64,000 bases of DNA from Hansfordia pulvinata (lineage: Eukaryota; Ascomycota; Sordariomycetes; Xylariales). The translations under genes and the position numbers were made by a program. The stretch's first letter is position 1. Every line of letters starts with the position of its first letter. Where the stretch lies: the NCBI GenBank assembly GCA_006538405.1, contig BJKQ01000014.1, positions 186,001-250,000 on the forward strand. The letters run 5' to 3'. This document shows positions 12,527-24,992 of this stretch, piece by piece. The notes beneath the pieces were generated by a model, which searched no databases, was not told the DNA's origin, and saw only the letters and a list, made by a program, of their open reading frames with translations.

Positions 12527-15500
12527 CTTTCCAGGAAAGATATTGACGTCGGCCGACGAAGCCTTGCCAACGCATGCAAGTAAGACAAGTCAGAATTGTC
12601 GCCAATCGATAGCAACTGAGATGGGCACCGACACCGCCCCAGTGACAATGCAACACGTTTTCGCAGTGCCAATGTTAAGCTTTGCAAACCCAGATCCACG
12701 AGTTCTCGCTCAGGGCTGGACAAGGCGAGAATCAGCACGCTGTTCTTTAAAAAGCAAGCTTGGAAGCTGTGTGGAAGCCAGCGTGGGCGGCAAAGCCGAA
12801 CGCATGTGCCCAGTGATGAGATTCTGATGACGGAATCTATGCGATTACTAGAAACAAGTCAGAGTCGGCATGGATCTCAAGCAAGTACGGCTTGGCGTGT
12901 CTCTGCGTGCTTGTGTAGTCGTGAACAAGAAAGAGGCTGGTTTTCGGTTATCAAGTCGAGGCAACACAGTTTGGAAAGCTCAAAGGCGATAGACATTGGG
13001 GTAGAAGATGACCTGGCCAGCCTCGGAGGAGTTCCTTCAAGCAGACCGCGACCGAAAGTGTCCATCATGCGGAAATGTCGCTCGCGTGTGGGCACGCGAC
13101 CGGGATTGGGCAAATGCGTCGGTGTGATGCGGATAGGGGTGCTAACACGGGCAAAGGGTTGGCCAGAGTGGCGGCGAGATTTCAAGTTGGGTGGTAGTTG
13201 AGGGTCATCGCCTACTCGTGCGCGACAAGCGGCGCCGGCTGGCTGGAAGCTCAGTGGGGGCGTGCACATCCACGAACGAGGGATATTGAGGCACGGATGC
13301 CCGAGAACCACGGACGACCGTGACGGATTATTGGTAATCATCCCAGGAGGACAGGAGGTTCGGGCCACCCTTTACACGCGCAAACGGAACTGACTGGGAA
13401 AGGGGAGGGGGTGGGGGACACTGCGATCGACCAGGCTTGGGTGGGAAGAAGGCTCACAATCAACATTGAGGCGTATGTAGACGAACGGGACATGAAACGA
13501 AGTGGAACGAAAGGATGAGCCGTTGAGAGGGGGGGGGGGTGGTCAGCTTACGTTGTGGTGCGGTGGGAAAGGAATGACAGTCTTGATACAGGCCGTCTAA
13601 AGCTATATGGCGGCGCGGCAGGGTGTCGGACGGGTTGTGGCCGCGCGACTTAGGTAAGGAAGGGACGGGACAAGCAGTTGAGGGGGGCCACCTCACGCAG
13701 TGTCGGGCGTCTCCAGGAGGGCGTCTGACTATTGGCGTCTGGCATCTGGGTCGACAGCGGACGGCGGACGGGAGGCGGACGAGGAGGATAGGCAGCGATG
13801 GCGGCGGCGGCGGGGTGCGGGTGAGAAGCTGAACGCTCAAAGGGATCCCGTTGACCTGGCGGCGGGTGGCCCCGTGGCCTGCAGGCCTGGGCGAGTGATG
13901 GCGGCGAAATAGCCCGTGCGTGAAAGCGGACCCGTCAGCGGAGAATCTGAAGACACGAAGGGTTGGGTTGTCATGGGGTTTCCGAGGGAGACCACGTGAG
14001 TAAGCCAGAGACCGAGCAGCCCGTATTGATTGCCGGCGAAAGATGGGGGGTATAGGGGTCAAAGACCTTGTTGTGTCGGGATTTGTGTCGTTGAACGAAC
14101 GGGAAGAGGTTGACGATGGTGGTTCTGGAGGTTAGATGTGACGCCGATACATGCAGACCTGGAGGACTCCCGCAATGGATACCGTACCTTAGGTGCGAGT
14201 ACACCCGACCCGGCGCATCCATGACTGGAGGTTGTCAGGTTGTGTGCAGGTACCTTATGTGAAGAGAGCACCTAGGTACGTACCTACATGTATGTTCCTT
14301 GAGTTAGGTACGCTTCGAGGAGGTACCTACTTCGAGGATAATCTTACCTAAGGTACCTCTTGCCCAGTCTGCGCGCAGGGGCAGTCTTCCCGCACTCATT
14401 GCGAAGTACCTGCCTACTGTCCATTCCATAAGGCAGGTACGTCCAGTCCACACCCATCAGTTCCGGGCAGGAGGGCAGTCGCGGCAGTGAAAGCGCTAGG
14501 AAAGAACCACGGACGACGATCTGCCAGGGTCATTGATTGCACTTCCATTGGAACCTCAAACTACAACTTTGGGGCCCGTGGCTTTTCTACATGGTAACCC
14601 TCTGGTCGTCCTACTCGTATGCCAACAAACCCAATATCCGGGTGACCATACCCGTTGCCTAAGGTACCACGTCCCATCTTCGACCTCGTGCGTCTTCGCG
14701 GAGCCGCCAGACCAGCCGGACGACACCTGTGTACGAGTATGCCGAACGAAGTCGATGCGACTGGCTGACAGACCCGAACAAACACAATGCGATTCTTCAG
14801 CCACCACCCGACCTTTCCAGGGCCTGCCCTCCCTTTGAGCCAAACAAAGCCATGCATGCTTGCACGGCTGGCTTCCCGCTCCACCCGACTCCTCGTCCCG
14901 GTTTTGTCAGGATATTCGTACGGGTACTCGGATGTGCCGAAGCCACGCCCGTCCGTTGTCCATGGTCTTCGACTCCACTTGCGTCCACCGGCTCCATGGT
15001 GGTATCTGGCAATCGTACGAGTAATTGGAAGTGAGGGTCGCCATGCCCAGCTGCTCTTGGTGTTGTGGCAAGCGTTCACACGGTACGAGTAGTTAGAAGC
15101 GAGTATAGCGAGTTCGGGACCGACGCCGAGTCCGATCCCTCGCCGAGCTGCCGCCACGACCTTACACGTATTGCAATTCTTCCGTGGGACCGGGTACTGG
15201 CGGGATTTTTCTCCCGCAATGCCACCTCGATTGCCCATATCTCGCAGATAGTTGCGACTGGGTGAATGGAACCCATTCAAGAAGCCACGGCCGCACGAGA
15301 GATGGGGCGCCTACGAGTAGAAGGTCACGCCGGGTTGCCCGCTCGGCGTCGCACATCAGCACGCGACTCGTCAACTGGGCTGGCCCGCCGCAAAGACGGC
15401 AGCTCGAGTTCGAGTGCTACCCATAGGTACGAGTAGCTGGTTACCTTTGGTGAGATGGGCTGGCTTTCTATTCCCTTTCGGAAAAGAGCCTGCCATGATT

Positions 15501-16618
15501 CTTTGCTTTTTCCCATCTCTTCTGGCTGCCCGCTGCCTTGCCCCCGTGTCCGTTGGACGTATCAGATTCATCATGGATGGGTGGTTGTTCGCACATTAAC
15601 CTAGGTACTCGTACCTGAGATCCTCGACTTCTAGGTCCCCGGTAGATTTGATGCAACGGCCGCTTTCGCACCCGTCGTCCGGCTCGCAGCGCAGCTTTCA
15701 GATCAGCAGCAGGAACATGGAGTACAAGCCACCAGACAGCCCCGTACGAGTACCTCATGTGGTGTCAGCCAACATAACGTTGAATGCGTTGTAGCTACGA
15801 GTAGCACCGTGGGTAGTCTCTGCTAAGTGCCTGATCGAACGGATACAGCCAATGACTGAATACCTCACTCGGACAGATGTTCGATGCTGTCGGAGGAAGA
15901 TTCAAACAGGAGGTGGACGAGTAGGTACCGGTCACATTGGATCAGATGTACATGTACTTGTAGCTTATATTCAGCCCTGTTCCCGTCTCCTACACGTAAT
16001 CTACCTCGTGTACCTGTAGCTGCATGGTAGATGGGCCAGTCTCGTACTCGTACAGCCGCGGATGGACACGCGCCTGCCTGCGTGCCTGCCTGCGCGCCTG
16101 CCTGCGCGCATTGGATCTGGACCCACGCCACGTCGACTCCCATTAGGTAACTCCTGTCAGGTCGGCCTCATCCACGACGCCCGTCATTCAACCACCAGGA
16201 CGGACAGTCGACAAACGAGCAAAGCCTCGACGCTTCTCAGGCCGCAACTTGCATCTTCAACGTCATCATCTGCTGCAAAGGCCAGCAATCTGATCCACTT
16301 CTGGCTGATCCGGTCCGTCCCTTAGTCACACTGTTGCCACCACGAGCACTCCCCTCCGTCGTCCACCCCTGCCTGGCGGGCCAAGTAATGTACATACGTC
16401 CTTCGCTGCGGTAAGTAGCACAAGCGTAGGTAGGTGGCGATTCGGCTGGCCGTGTCGTCTGTCGAATAAATCGACAGCCTCTCCTCGCCGAGCTTCTCGT
16501 GTCTGGGCTGGGCTAGAGTCTCTGGCATACATTCATTCGCTCTTGCCAGACCCCTTCACACGCGTGCGCGGCACGTTCGCCGCGACCCAACGCCATTCTC
16601 GCCACTGCCATCAAAATC
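12527..16618. other. Divergent intergenic region, 4.1 kb
   Basis: The space lies between the CPSF-A-like gene (-) and the RabGAP gene (+), so both promoters must be in it. ORFs occur on both strands (for example 13460-14062 minus) but none shows a recognisable domain, and several run through repeated intergenic words. A GGTACC/AGGTACCTAC-rich cluster lies at about 14245-14370. TACGAGTA or TACTCGTA occurs repeatedly from about 15010 to 16052, for example at 15606-15613 and 16045-16052. A CCTG-type simple repeat lies at about 16070-16110. I found no gene. Confidence 0.5.
16065..16110 (+). repeat. Short CCTG/CGTG/CGCG simple repeat
   Basis: The tract repeats GCCTGCCTGCG with small variations. 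It lies roughly 500 bases upstream of the RabGAP start codon and is probably microsatellite-like. Confidence 0.6.
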
Positions 16619-18102
16619 ATGGCGGACGAAAAAATGACGGCCGCACACAATGGGTCTGAGCTATCCCCCAGTCAGAGATCGGGTGTGCAAAGCGAAAAGT
16701 CGTCGACTGCGGACTCCTCGGCCCCCATTCAAGAGGCAAAGACTTCTCAGATCCTCGCCGCCTGCGACAACCGCGATATCGATGAGCTGAAGAGACTCGC
16801 TGTCAGCCCAGGAGGGTTGATATCTGACAGTAACCGAGCTCGGGCTTGTGAGTGTCCATCAAAACCATCATCATATCAAACCACGGCTAACTCGCCAAGG
16901 GCCGGTATTGCTGGGCTCGGGAATTCCAAACCAGAGCCAAACCCTTGGTCGCGCCCCTGACCATGACAAGGCGGCGCCGCACACGGCTGAGACCGACGAG
17001 TCGCAGTCGCAACCGTGGCAAGTCTTGCCACGTCACAGAGATGAAGACCAAGTGCGACTGGACGTAGATAGGAGCTTTGTCTACTACCCAAACGGTAAGT
17101 CAGTCTCTTTGGCGGCTCGACAGCTTGCCGCTGCCGCTATTCAAACGCAGAGGTGTACCCTGGCTTCGCACACCCATTCCCTGTTCTACAGCCCTACCGT
17201 TTCTTCCTAACGCCTTTTGTCATTTCACAGATGACACAGTCGATGAAAAGAAGCTCGAGCTTTCAGATCTAATCGTGGAAGTGCTGCGGAGGCAACCCTA
17301 TCTGTGCTACTTCCAAGGTTACCACGATATCTGCCAGGTGTTTCTGCTTGTGCTACCGCCGGCACTGCGAGCATCGGCCGTAGCACGTCTCTCGACGCTG
17401 AGGATAAGAGACTTCATGCTGCCAAGCCTGGCGCCAGTCGTGGCTCAATTACGGCTGATCCCCGCAATATTGCAGGCCGCGGACCGGCCTTTATGGGAAC
17501 ACCTATCACAGACTGAGCCATATTTTGCGCTGTCCGACACACTGACCATGTTCGCCCACAACGTGCGTGCGTACAGTGATATCGCGCGGCTCTTCGACGT
17601 GTTGCTGGCACGCGAGCAGGTCCTGACACTTTACGTGTTCGTCCAGATTGCCCTCGTGCGTCGCAACGAGTTGCTCGCCCATGACGAGGGCGATATGCTG
17701 CACTTCGCATTGTCCAAGCTTCCAGAAGGTCTCGACCTAGATGCCGTCATTGCTGATGCCGTGCGCCTCCTCGAGGCTCACCCCCCGGAATCATTGGGCC
17801 GCGCCTGGAGTCGGGGTGTCTCTCGCTATAGCGCCCTCCGCACTGTTCGCAACGGCCCCGAGCAATGTGCTGCTCAGTCACTCAGCGAAGGCCGTGCCTC
17901 ATTTGAACGCCATCATAATGAGTTGTTGTGGCAGGAGCGGCGCCGTGAACTCGTCAAGCGCTACGATACTTGGCAGAACCGCGCCGCTCTCCTGACCGTG
18001 GTATTCGGCGTGGCTGCCGCCTTCTATCTCCGCCGGAGCGGCGGGAGCACTGGCTTGGGAGGATTGACAGGCACCTTACAGCAGCTGACTGGCTGGATCT
18101 GA
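16619..18102 (+). CDS. TBC-domain Rab GTPase-activating protein with C-terminal membrane anchor (TBC1D20/Gyp8 type)
   Basis: Exons 16619-16847, 16900-17094 and 17231-18102 give 431 aa. After a Ser-rich N-terminus the TBC domain begins around residue 75 with RARAWPVLLGS. The arginine finger is in VRLDVDRSF (Arg134) and the glutamine finger in YFQGYHDI (Gln170), the form typical of the TBC20/Gyp8 branch. The C-terminus has a single hydrophobic segment (LLTVVFGVAAAFYL) followed by basic residues, consistent with tail anchoring in ER/Golgi membranes. In the family these proteins stimulate GTP hydrolysis by Rab1/Ypt1-type GTPases and so limit ER-Golgi traffic. The first intron is 52 nt and splits a Trp codon; the second is 136 nt. 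All junctions preserve the conserved sequence. It converges on the Vps52 gene, another Golgi-traffic gene, which may be chance. Confidence 0.9.
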
Positions 18103-19033
18103 AGGTTCGGCTTGATCATATTTACGTGCCGAGCCGACGGCCAAGCACAACACCACACGACCTTTCGAGGCATCATCGATTCTTGCTGTCCACAGCTCAC
18201 ACCTCACTATCACCTCTCCATCACCAGACTCAGAGGCAAGTGGTCCTTACACACTCGAGTCCCGGATGCTTCCTGTACTGCATACGTCTGACTCGGCAAC
18301 ACCGACCCGTACCACGCCGCTTTCACATTCATCATCAAAAGTTATCCGTCGACACTGCCTTTATTTCATCAACACAAGACATGGTAGACGCCCCTTGTTG
18401 TTTTGCAGCACATAGCTACATGGAATTTGTACATATTAGAAACGAGCCTCGGGGTTCCGGAAATCTTGCTGCTCCAGCACTCATAATCCCGGACAAGACA
18501 TTATCAGTGGTCTTTGCAACCTCCACAAACTCTCCATTACTGCCGGCTACACCGCAGGTCGTGCTCATGGTCATTGACCCGGTTGAATCATTCCTATAGA
18601 TTGCAACATGGAAGCATGGGGTTTTCTCTCTATTTCGCAGACTAAATGCACTCAAAGTTGACCACAAGAGCGCAAACCTTATTCAAAAACCCCGCCATAA
18701 GCCGAACTGACAGCGGCGGACGGGTATGTCCAGGAGGTCTCGGTTAAAAGGATCACATACGGATCCAATCTTCGTTCTCTAGGTGCACTCTAATTCATGG
18801 GAGCCATCCGCTCCGAGCTCTGGCGTTGAGGCAGTGGGCGCCAACGATGCATGGGGAAAACAAATCGTCGCGCTCGCTTGCACAAAAGATGCAGATTTAG
18901 GTGGAGGCACGTGGAAGAAAAGACGCTCGATACTCTCTTCTCCAACTCATGCATTCGAGGAATAGCAGGGGATATCATGTCATAATTGAGCCGATAGGGT
19001 GCACAGCTCGCATTGCCGGTCCAGTCAACGTTT
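18103..19033. other. Convergent intergenic space
   Basis: About 0.9 kb between the 3' ends of the RabGAP and Vps52 genes. It is more AT-rich than the exons and is probably 3' UTR for both. No gene or repeat was recognised. Confidence 0.5.
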
Positions 19034-21176
19034 TCATGAGGCTTCCTGGAAGGCCATCTTGAGGCCCTCGAAATGCTCCTGCTCTTGCTCTGCCAGCTTG
19101 CCGGTAGTATCACTAATGATGGTGAGGATGAGGCTGTAATTATTGTAGAGGAAGCGCTCGCGCTTCCGCCCGCCATCCGCGGCAGAGCCAGAGCCGGAGG
19201 TCCCAAAAGCAGCGCTGTACTTTGTCAGAAACGCCTCGACCTCGCTGCGCAGACGCCGCAGACTGTTCACCACGGGCTCGTCGTCGCCGCCCGTTTCGGC
19301 ACTAAGGGCCAGTAAGCCGTGCACGAGTTGGCCAAATCGCTGAGTGACGACGTGCGGAGCAGCAGATAGGCGGGCCTGCTCGGCGCGACTGGTAGGCGGG
19401 CGAGAGGGCAGGGAGGCTGTCAAGGCTCGCACCGATTCGCAATGCGCGCCCATGACGGCTTGCAAACGCGGCCAAAGCAGCATCGCGGCGCCATTGACAT
19501 AGCCATCAGCAGCCGGAACCTTGCGCCGCTGCAGCTCGAACTGGAAGTGCTGGTTGAGGCGGACTGCAAGCATGAGCCCCAGAACGTCATACGTGTCCGT
19601 GACCAAGGTTCGCGTCAGGGTATGACCGAGTCCAAAAGTTGGCTCGAAAATATAGGTAAAATGGCGGGAGATGGTGGCATAGCTGAGTGCGGGGGCAAAA
19701 AAGGAGGCCAGGAAGGTGTATTCAGCTGTGGCGTTATCTACGAGGGCCAGATTGAAGTTGCGAAAAGGCACTTCAAGATAGTGAGTTGATTGATCTTCTT
19801 CGGCCAGGTATGACGACAGGGCCACCTGGTTGTCGTTGCGCAGCAGATCGATGCGCCGGCCGAGATTGAAGGCGTCGTGGGGTGGACCAGAGATCTTGGA
19901 CCCCGAGAGCACGGTGCCCTTGCGTGACGTGTCCTCATTGCCGAGGACATCGGTTTTGTCGAGCACGTGCAGCTTAATTTTCTTCAAGGCAGCCTCGTAG
20001 CGCGTGAACTGGTTGAGGTAATACCATCGCATCGTGTTCTGGTACGCCTGACAGATCTCCTCGGCCAGTGCTGAATGGTGCTTGTGCAGAAAAGAGTAGA
20101 GCTCGCGGAACTTCAGGAAGTTCTGCTGCTGGATGATTTGCGCATTAATGTGCGGGGAGCGCAACGCCTTGATTTGAGCAACAAGGAAATCGCGTATCCG
20201 GCCAATGGCTTTGAGCACGAGCTTCTCCAGCAGGGGGCCCAGATCTTGCAGCCCTTGGCTCTGCTCCGGATTGTCCGAGTTCTTCTTGTGCGCGGCAGCT
20301 CTCTTGTCGACCTCGGCCAATGCCTTGACCCAGGCCTCGTCGATATGACCATCGGCTATTTTGGACACCACAAGGGGAGATACGCTAATCTCTTCCACAA
20401 CGGGGCCCAGCCCTTTTTCCACGGCTTGTCGGTGCTCAAGCCGGACGTTGAGAGCGGTAGAGCGGGCTTGCAGGGTTTCAATATCCGCAGAAACGGTGGC
20501 CAGGTCGTTACGGAAACTGGTGAGGTTGGATTCGACCGAGTTGAGGACCTCGTCGCAGGCACGAATAGAACGATGTAGGTCCTCGTACTTTGCCTTGTCG
20601 CGTTCAACTGCGCCGAAGGTGTCAGCATAGAATATTACGGTGTCGGGAGGGGGGCGTCGCACAGTCTTCGATGGTCTGGGCCCTGTACACAGATTCACTC
20701 GCCGGCGAGGGCTCCTGTGACAAGGCGAGCTCACGCAGGGACAAGCCTGCAAAGTCGAAGTCGGCCGTCAGGTCTTCGGCGGTGATGATGCTCGGGGGAA
20801 AGTCGGTGGGGGCAGACGCGTCTTGGTCTTGGCCCTGGTCCTGGTCGCGACTGTCATCGCCAGCGGCTGTGCGAAGAAGCTTGTTGAGGACGTCGACAGG
20901 GTCCGGGCCGCTGTATGCGGTAGTGGAGTGCTTGAGACCGGAGCCGTTGGCTTTGCGGGCGGCGCTCACTTGGGAGGAGGCGGAAGACTCGACGGACGCG
21001 ATAGACAGCGAGGAGGACCGCGGGGTGAAGCCGGGGCGCTGCTGCGAAGTGAGGTAAGGCCCGGTGCCGGTGCCGGCGCCGCTGACGGAGCGCTTCGGGG
21101 CGGGGGAGTAGGGGCGGCTGCCGGGCTGCGAGGAGGGCGCAGATCCGGACTGGCCGGAGAGGCGGCCAGTCCACAT
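19034..21176 (-). CDS. VPS52: Vacuolar protein sorting-associated protein 52 (GARP/EARP tether subunit)
   Basis: Two exons, 21176-20663 and 20607-19034, give 695 aa. Vps52 (Sac2) is a core subunit of the GARP tethering complex that captures endosome-derived vesicles at the trans-Golgi. The N-terminus is Ser/Pro-rich (MWTGRLSGQSG), followed by a coiled-coil segment with KYEDLHRSIRACDEVLNSVE. The C-terminus has the family signature FLYNNYSLILTIISDT and EHFEGLKMAFQ. The 55-nt intron (20608-20662, GTGCGA donor, GCTGAC branch-like site, CAG acceptor) joins IED to FERDKAKYEDL, which fits the family and removes an apparent frame break. An in-frame ATG 81 bases further upstream exists, but MWTGRLSG is closer to the usual start. 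The gene looks intact. Confidence 0.93.
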
Positions 21177-22504
21177 GATGGCGGCGCGCAGGTGCGGCGC
21201 CGCGCGCGAACGGACGAGTCGGGGGTGTTGGCGGCGCAGGACGGAGATCCTGGGCAAGAAGGCGTGGATGGAGTAGGTGTTGGTCGGAGGAGAGATCGGA
21301 ACCGCGGGGCTCGTAGCTGGCGTGTTCAGACGGGTCGGATCACGGCTCGGGCGACGGCGGCCAGGGTGTCCTCATTCTCCGGGCCCGGTGGACCGGTACA
21401 GAGCGTCTCCAGGCGGCGTGTGGCGGGTGTCAGAGCTGGCCGGGTCCAGGATTCCGGCGCTCCGAGCAAGCGGTCCTGGCAGGAGGGCAGAGTGGGAGAA
21501 GCAAAGCACGAAGGCAGCCTGGGACATGGAGTGAGGCGAACCGCAGCTGGTGGTGACGAGATGGAGTGGGGCTACCTCAGCTGTCCGTTGGCCGGGACGG
21601 GGAAGGCACGCGGCTGGGCCTGCGGTTGGTCAATGGCAGGAGCTACTCGTACGAGTATTGGATGCGCATCGATGTTCTACGAGTACATAAGTATGGATGT
21701 CTGGTACGGAGCAGGTGATGCTGAGGCAGGTGCATCCATGGATCCAGAGTACATCCAGGTGCTTTGTTTCCTAGTTCGTGGAGGGTGTCGTTTCCCAGAG
21801 CACCCGACTGCGATCATGGAAGAGCAGAGGTTGATTCTACCCGCACGGATTCCTCCGGAGGGAAGAACTCGTACGGCCCGGCGCCCTACGCGACGAGGCC
21901 TTGCGTCACTGGCGGCCACATGCCAGTGCAATGCTGGGGCCAGGCGTGCCGGGCTAGGTACATCTACCAGGTACGGGGACGCGCAAAGGCAGGTACCTAA
22001 ACTAGGCGTGGGAGGATCCCGTCCACCGTCCTCCGTACAGGTGTCTGATGTACCTACCTCGTTGGGTACGGATACTCGTAAGGCGTATGGGTGCTCTAGG
22101 CAAAGATCGACGGCGCGTCGTTCCTTGCACGCCTTATTGGTCGTCTTTTCTTCAAAGATGAAGAAGAGTCGAGACAAGCATAAGGTACATGTAGATATTG
22201 GCCAGTAGGCTGGGTACCACATCAGGTAGGAAAGAGTGTTAAGGTTGTGGCCCCTTGTCAACAGAGTTTGCGTGACGTGAAGCAAACACTGTCGAGTCAC
22301 CCGCGCTCCTGAGGAAATGTCATTTTGAACACGCCTGCTTTAAGCAAGGCCTATGGCGACTGAATGCAGCATCAAGCAAGGCCCAGCTCTGCAAGGCAAA
22401 TCCAGATCCATCACGATGTGTTGACGTGGCTCTAGCAGATGACGCAATTTCGAAAGATGTCTCCTGAGCCTGCCTCGTCGCACAGTCAAGAGCTACTCTT
22501 GAAG

Positions 22505-22570
22505 CTGGTACAGAGAAAAGAGAAGGAGGAAGAGAAAGAAGTAAAAGGAAGAAGAAGAAGAAGAAAGCAC
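22505..22570 (+). repeat. Polypurine (GA/GAA) tract
   Basis: About 65 bases almost entirely of A and G, with GAAGAAGAAG runs. It is a simple-sequence tract with possible triplex-forming or nucleosome-excluding character. No coding role is supported. Confidence 0.7.
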
Positions 22571-24775
22571 GACAGAAAAATGGCGACGGTTGTGTACCTA
22601 CGAGTACCTCGCTTGGCTCGATACCACCAACCCTACAAAGGTGTACACTGCTGATTCAGATCTATCGCGGGGAATTTTCACGAGCTCTCCTCAAGCGCGA
22701 ACCTGCGGATAGGTAGGAAACGAGTGCCTATCCCTAAGTGCAGATTACTCGTAAAAGACAAGGTCGCGGAATAAGTGCCTACCAGTACCTCCTACCTTAC
22801 TGCTTACTTCCATGTTGCAGTGACGATGGTAAGGTATGGAAGTAGTTAGGGCCTATCAACAGACGCGCAAAGCTGACTGGCCAGTAAAGTAGCCGCTTTC
22901 ATTGGTCCTTCTCTTTCTCTTCTCTCTCTCTCTCTCTTGTTCACAGCGACTGGGTTCGGGAGTGGACTCATTGGTGGCCGAGGTCAGGCTTGCGGATCCA
23001 CGTACGAGGTACCTCAATAAGGGAGGCCGAAACCGATGCCGATGCGGCACGCGGGCAGTCAAAACTCTGCCCGAGGGACAAAATTCCCGACTCAGGTAGG
23101 CCCAGTGGCAGCATTACCTAGGTACCTTACCTTACCTACTTGCTTTGCCCAGCGCGGAGAACATCATTGCTAGGTGTGTTGCCGTAAGACATGTAGGTAC
23201 TCATCCATAGGCTCGCAAGTGGTAACTCCCCGGTTTGTACAGTCGTAGGCCGAAGTCGCAGGCAAAGGTCGCCTTGTTGGTCCCCAGGACTCGTCGAAGG
23301 CTTTCTGTGGAAAAAAGAGTGGGAGGGGTCCCGGCGCCCACCTGCCGAGCGCGCCTACACCCCATTACGATTGTTCACAGGCCGCGCAATCTTCGAGTAT
23401 TCCTACCTGACTCTCGCATGGCCAGCCAATGTGGCCCGCAGAGAAGACCGCGGACGAATCTGAGGTAACATCATCTCCCTGGGCAGCTGCGTGGAATACC
23501 TGCCATGCGGTAGAGTTCCTGATGAGGCGGCGGACGCGCTGAACCCTGTTCAACCCGGTGGAAACAGCCCTTCGCGCGAACCCCGCAGTGGCCTGTACCC
23601 GACGCACATCCCACCAAGTCGCGACCATCAGGTGTATTCGCAGGCGCGAGTAGATAGGGCGTGAGGGCCCAGAGATCGGTGCGGTTCGTCTCATTTCTAG
23701 ATGCGGCAGATCTCAGGTCGCCGGTACATGCAATTGCCAGTGCAGTTATTATGACAAGTGATTGGATCAACCGAGCCTCGCAGCAAGCGGAGCGTACGAG
23801 CGAAAATACCCCGCCATTATGGCAGCCCCGGCTGGCTGCGACGTGCCTGGGCGGGGAAGCGGGATAGGCGAACAGCTTCCATGGAAAGTGACCATCCGCG
23901 CCTGATAAACGCAGCAAGGAGGAAATCGGAGGGCCGACAAAGATGAACAGTGGGACAAGTCATGAGAGGAGTCCGGGCACGAGGGCGAGGGGCAGCAGTG
24001 GTGCGCTATCAACTTGGGCGGCAAATATCGAGGACAAGATGGAATAAGGGCGGCAGACGAGGAACCCTACATGTATGTATCGCATCGCTGCTGCCAGGTG
24101 CCTTAGGTATGTATAGCAGTCCCGAATCGCGTTCACGCGATGCATCTTGAGCACCTACATGTACATAAGAATAGAAAACGGGTACTTCCAAATCTAACAT
24201 CCTTAACGCGGAGGACCATTGGGCGAACTGGTGAGCCGGGCTGGGCTGGGCAGCGGAGGGCAGTGGCGGCGGCAAGAGCATCCCAGCGCAGCCTGTGGGA
24301 GGTGCTACCGCTGTAATTCAATGGATGGATCGATTGGGTCCATCATCCATCCACTGCTCCCCCCTGATAGAAGCATTGTGTAGCCGAGTGAGTGCAGGTG
24401 GGCGGGGGAGGGCAACGGGCTATCAGCACCCGCGCAGAAGCACCTGCGAACAAATCTGAGGTACCTTAGGCGGGCAGGTGGACGGGCAGCCCCAGCTGGA
24501 GGGCCGGCAGCCTGCACTGGAAGGAGCTGGAGGGGAGGGGGTTTTCCATTGGCAGTAGGTAGGTAGGTAAGTTAGGTACCTGAGGCAAGGTGGTAGATAC
24601 ATCCATGGATGTCCTTTACGGAGGTATGCACATCATGGTTGTACATATGTACGCGGAAAGACAGGAACCTACTAGGTACGCAGGACCTCTGGTGTGAGAG
24701 AGAGGGGCAGAGGCAGGCAGGAAGAGGGCAGACAGGCACGGCGGGCGGGCGGGCAAAGGCGACGAAAAGAGATCC

Positions 24776-24992
24776 ATGTTGCCCCTCCTCCACTTTCGTC
24801 TCTCTCCCCGTCCCCTGCCTGCAAAGCAACTTTTTTTTTTCTCTATTTCAACCCTCCTCCCTCTTCCCTCTCCCCTCCAAACTCCACCTCATCGCATTTT
24901 GGTGTTGGACAACTCGTGCCTGTTCCCCGTCGTCACACTTTTCGCCTTCCATCTTCCATCTTCAGAATCATTATCTCGACTCATCTCTCAAG
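24776..24992 (+). promoter_or_regulatory. Pyrimidine-rich leader upstream of eIF5A
   Basis: The 200 bases before the eIF5A start are dominated by C and T, including a T10 run near 24831-24840 and long CTCC/TCCC stretches. Such CT-rich leaders are common just upstream of highly expressed fungal housekeeping genes and often bracket the transcription start. The exact start site cannot be read from the sequence. Confidence 0.5.

Larger units (their letters stand above)
21177..24992. other. Divergent intergenic region, 3.8 kb
   Basis: The space separates Vps52 (-) from eIF5A (+) and must carry both promoters. ORFs here have no recognisable domain. It contains a 14-bp palindrome TACTCGTACGAGTA at 21644-21657, TACGAGTA at 22599-22606, a GA-rich tract at 22505-22570, GGTACC-rich strings around 23100-23160, and a CT-rich leader before eIF5A. 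I see no gene. Confidence 0.5.

Noticed and set aside
13460..14062. 200-codon ORF on the minus strand
   Set aside because: Pro/Arg-rich, no domain, ends in a G-rich simple tract; looks like chance.
21174..21257. An upstream ATG for Vps52 at 21257
   Set aside because: The extra residues are Arg-rich and unlike the family, whereas MWTGRLSG matches the usual opening.
20823..22208. 461-codon ORF on the plus strand overlapping the Vps52 5' end
   Set aside because: Gly/Arg/Ala-rich mirror of the Vps52 first exon that continues into intergenic sequence; no domain is visible.
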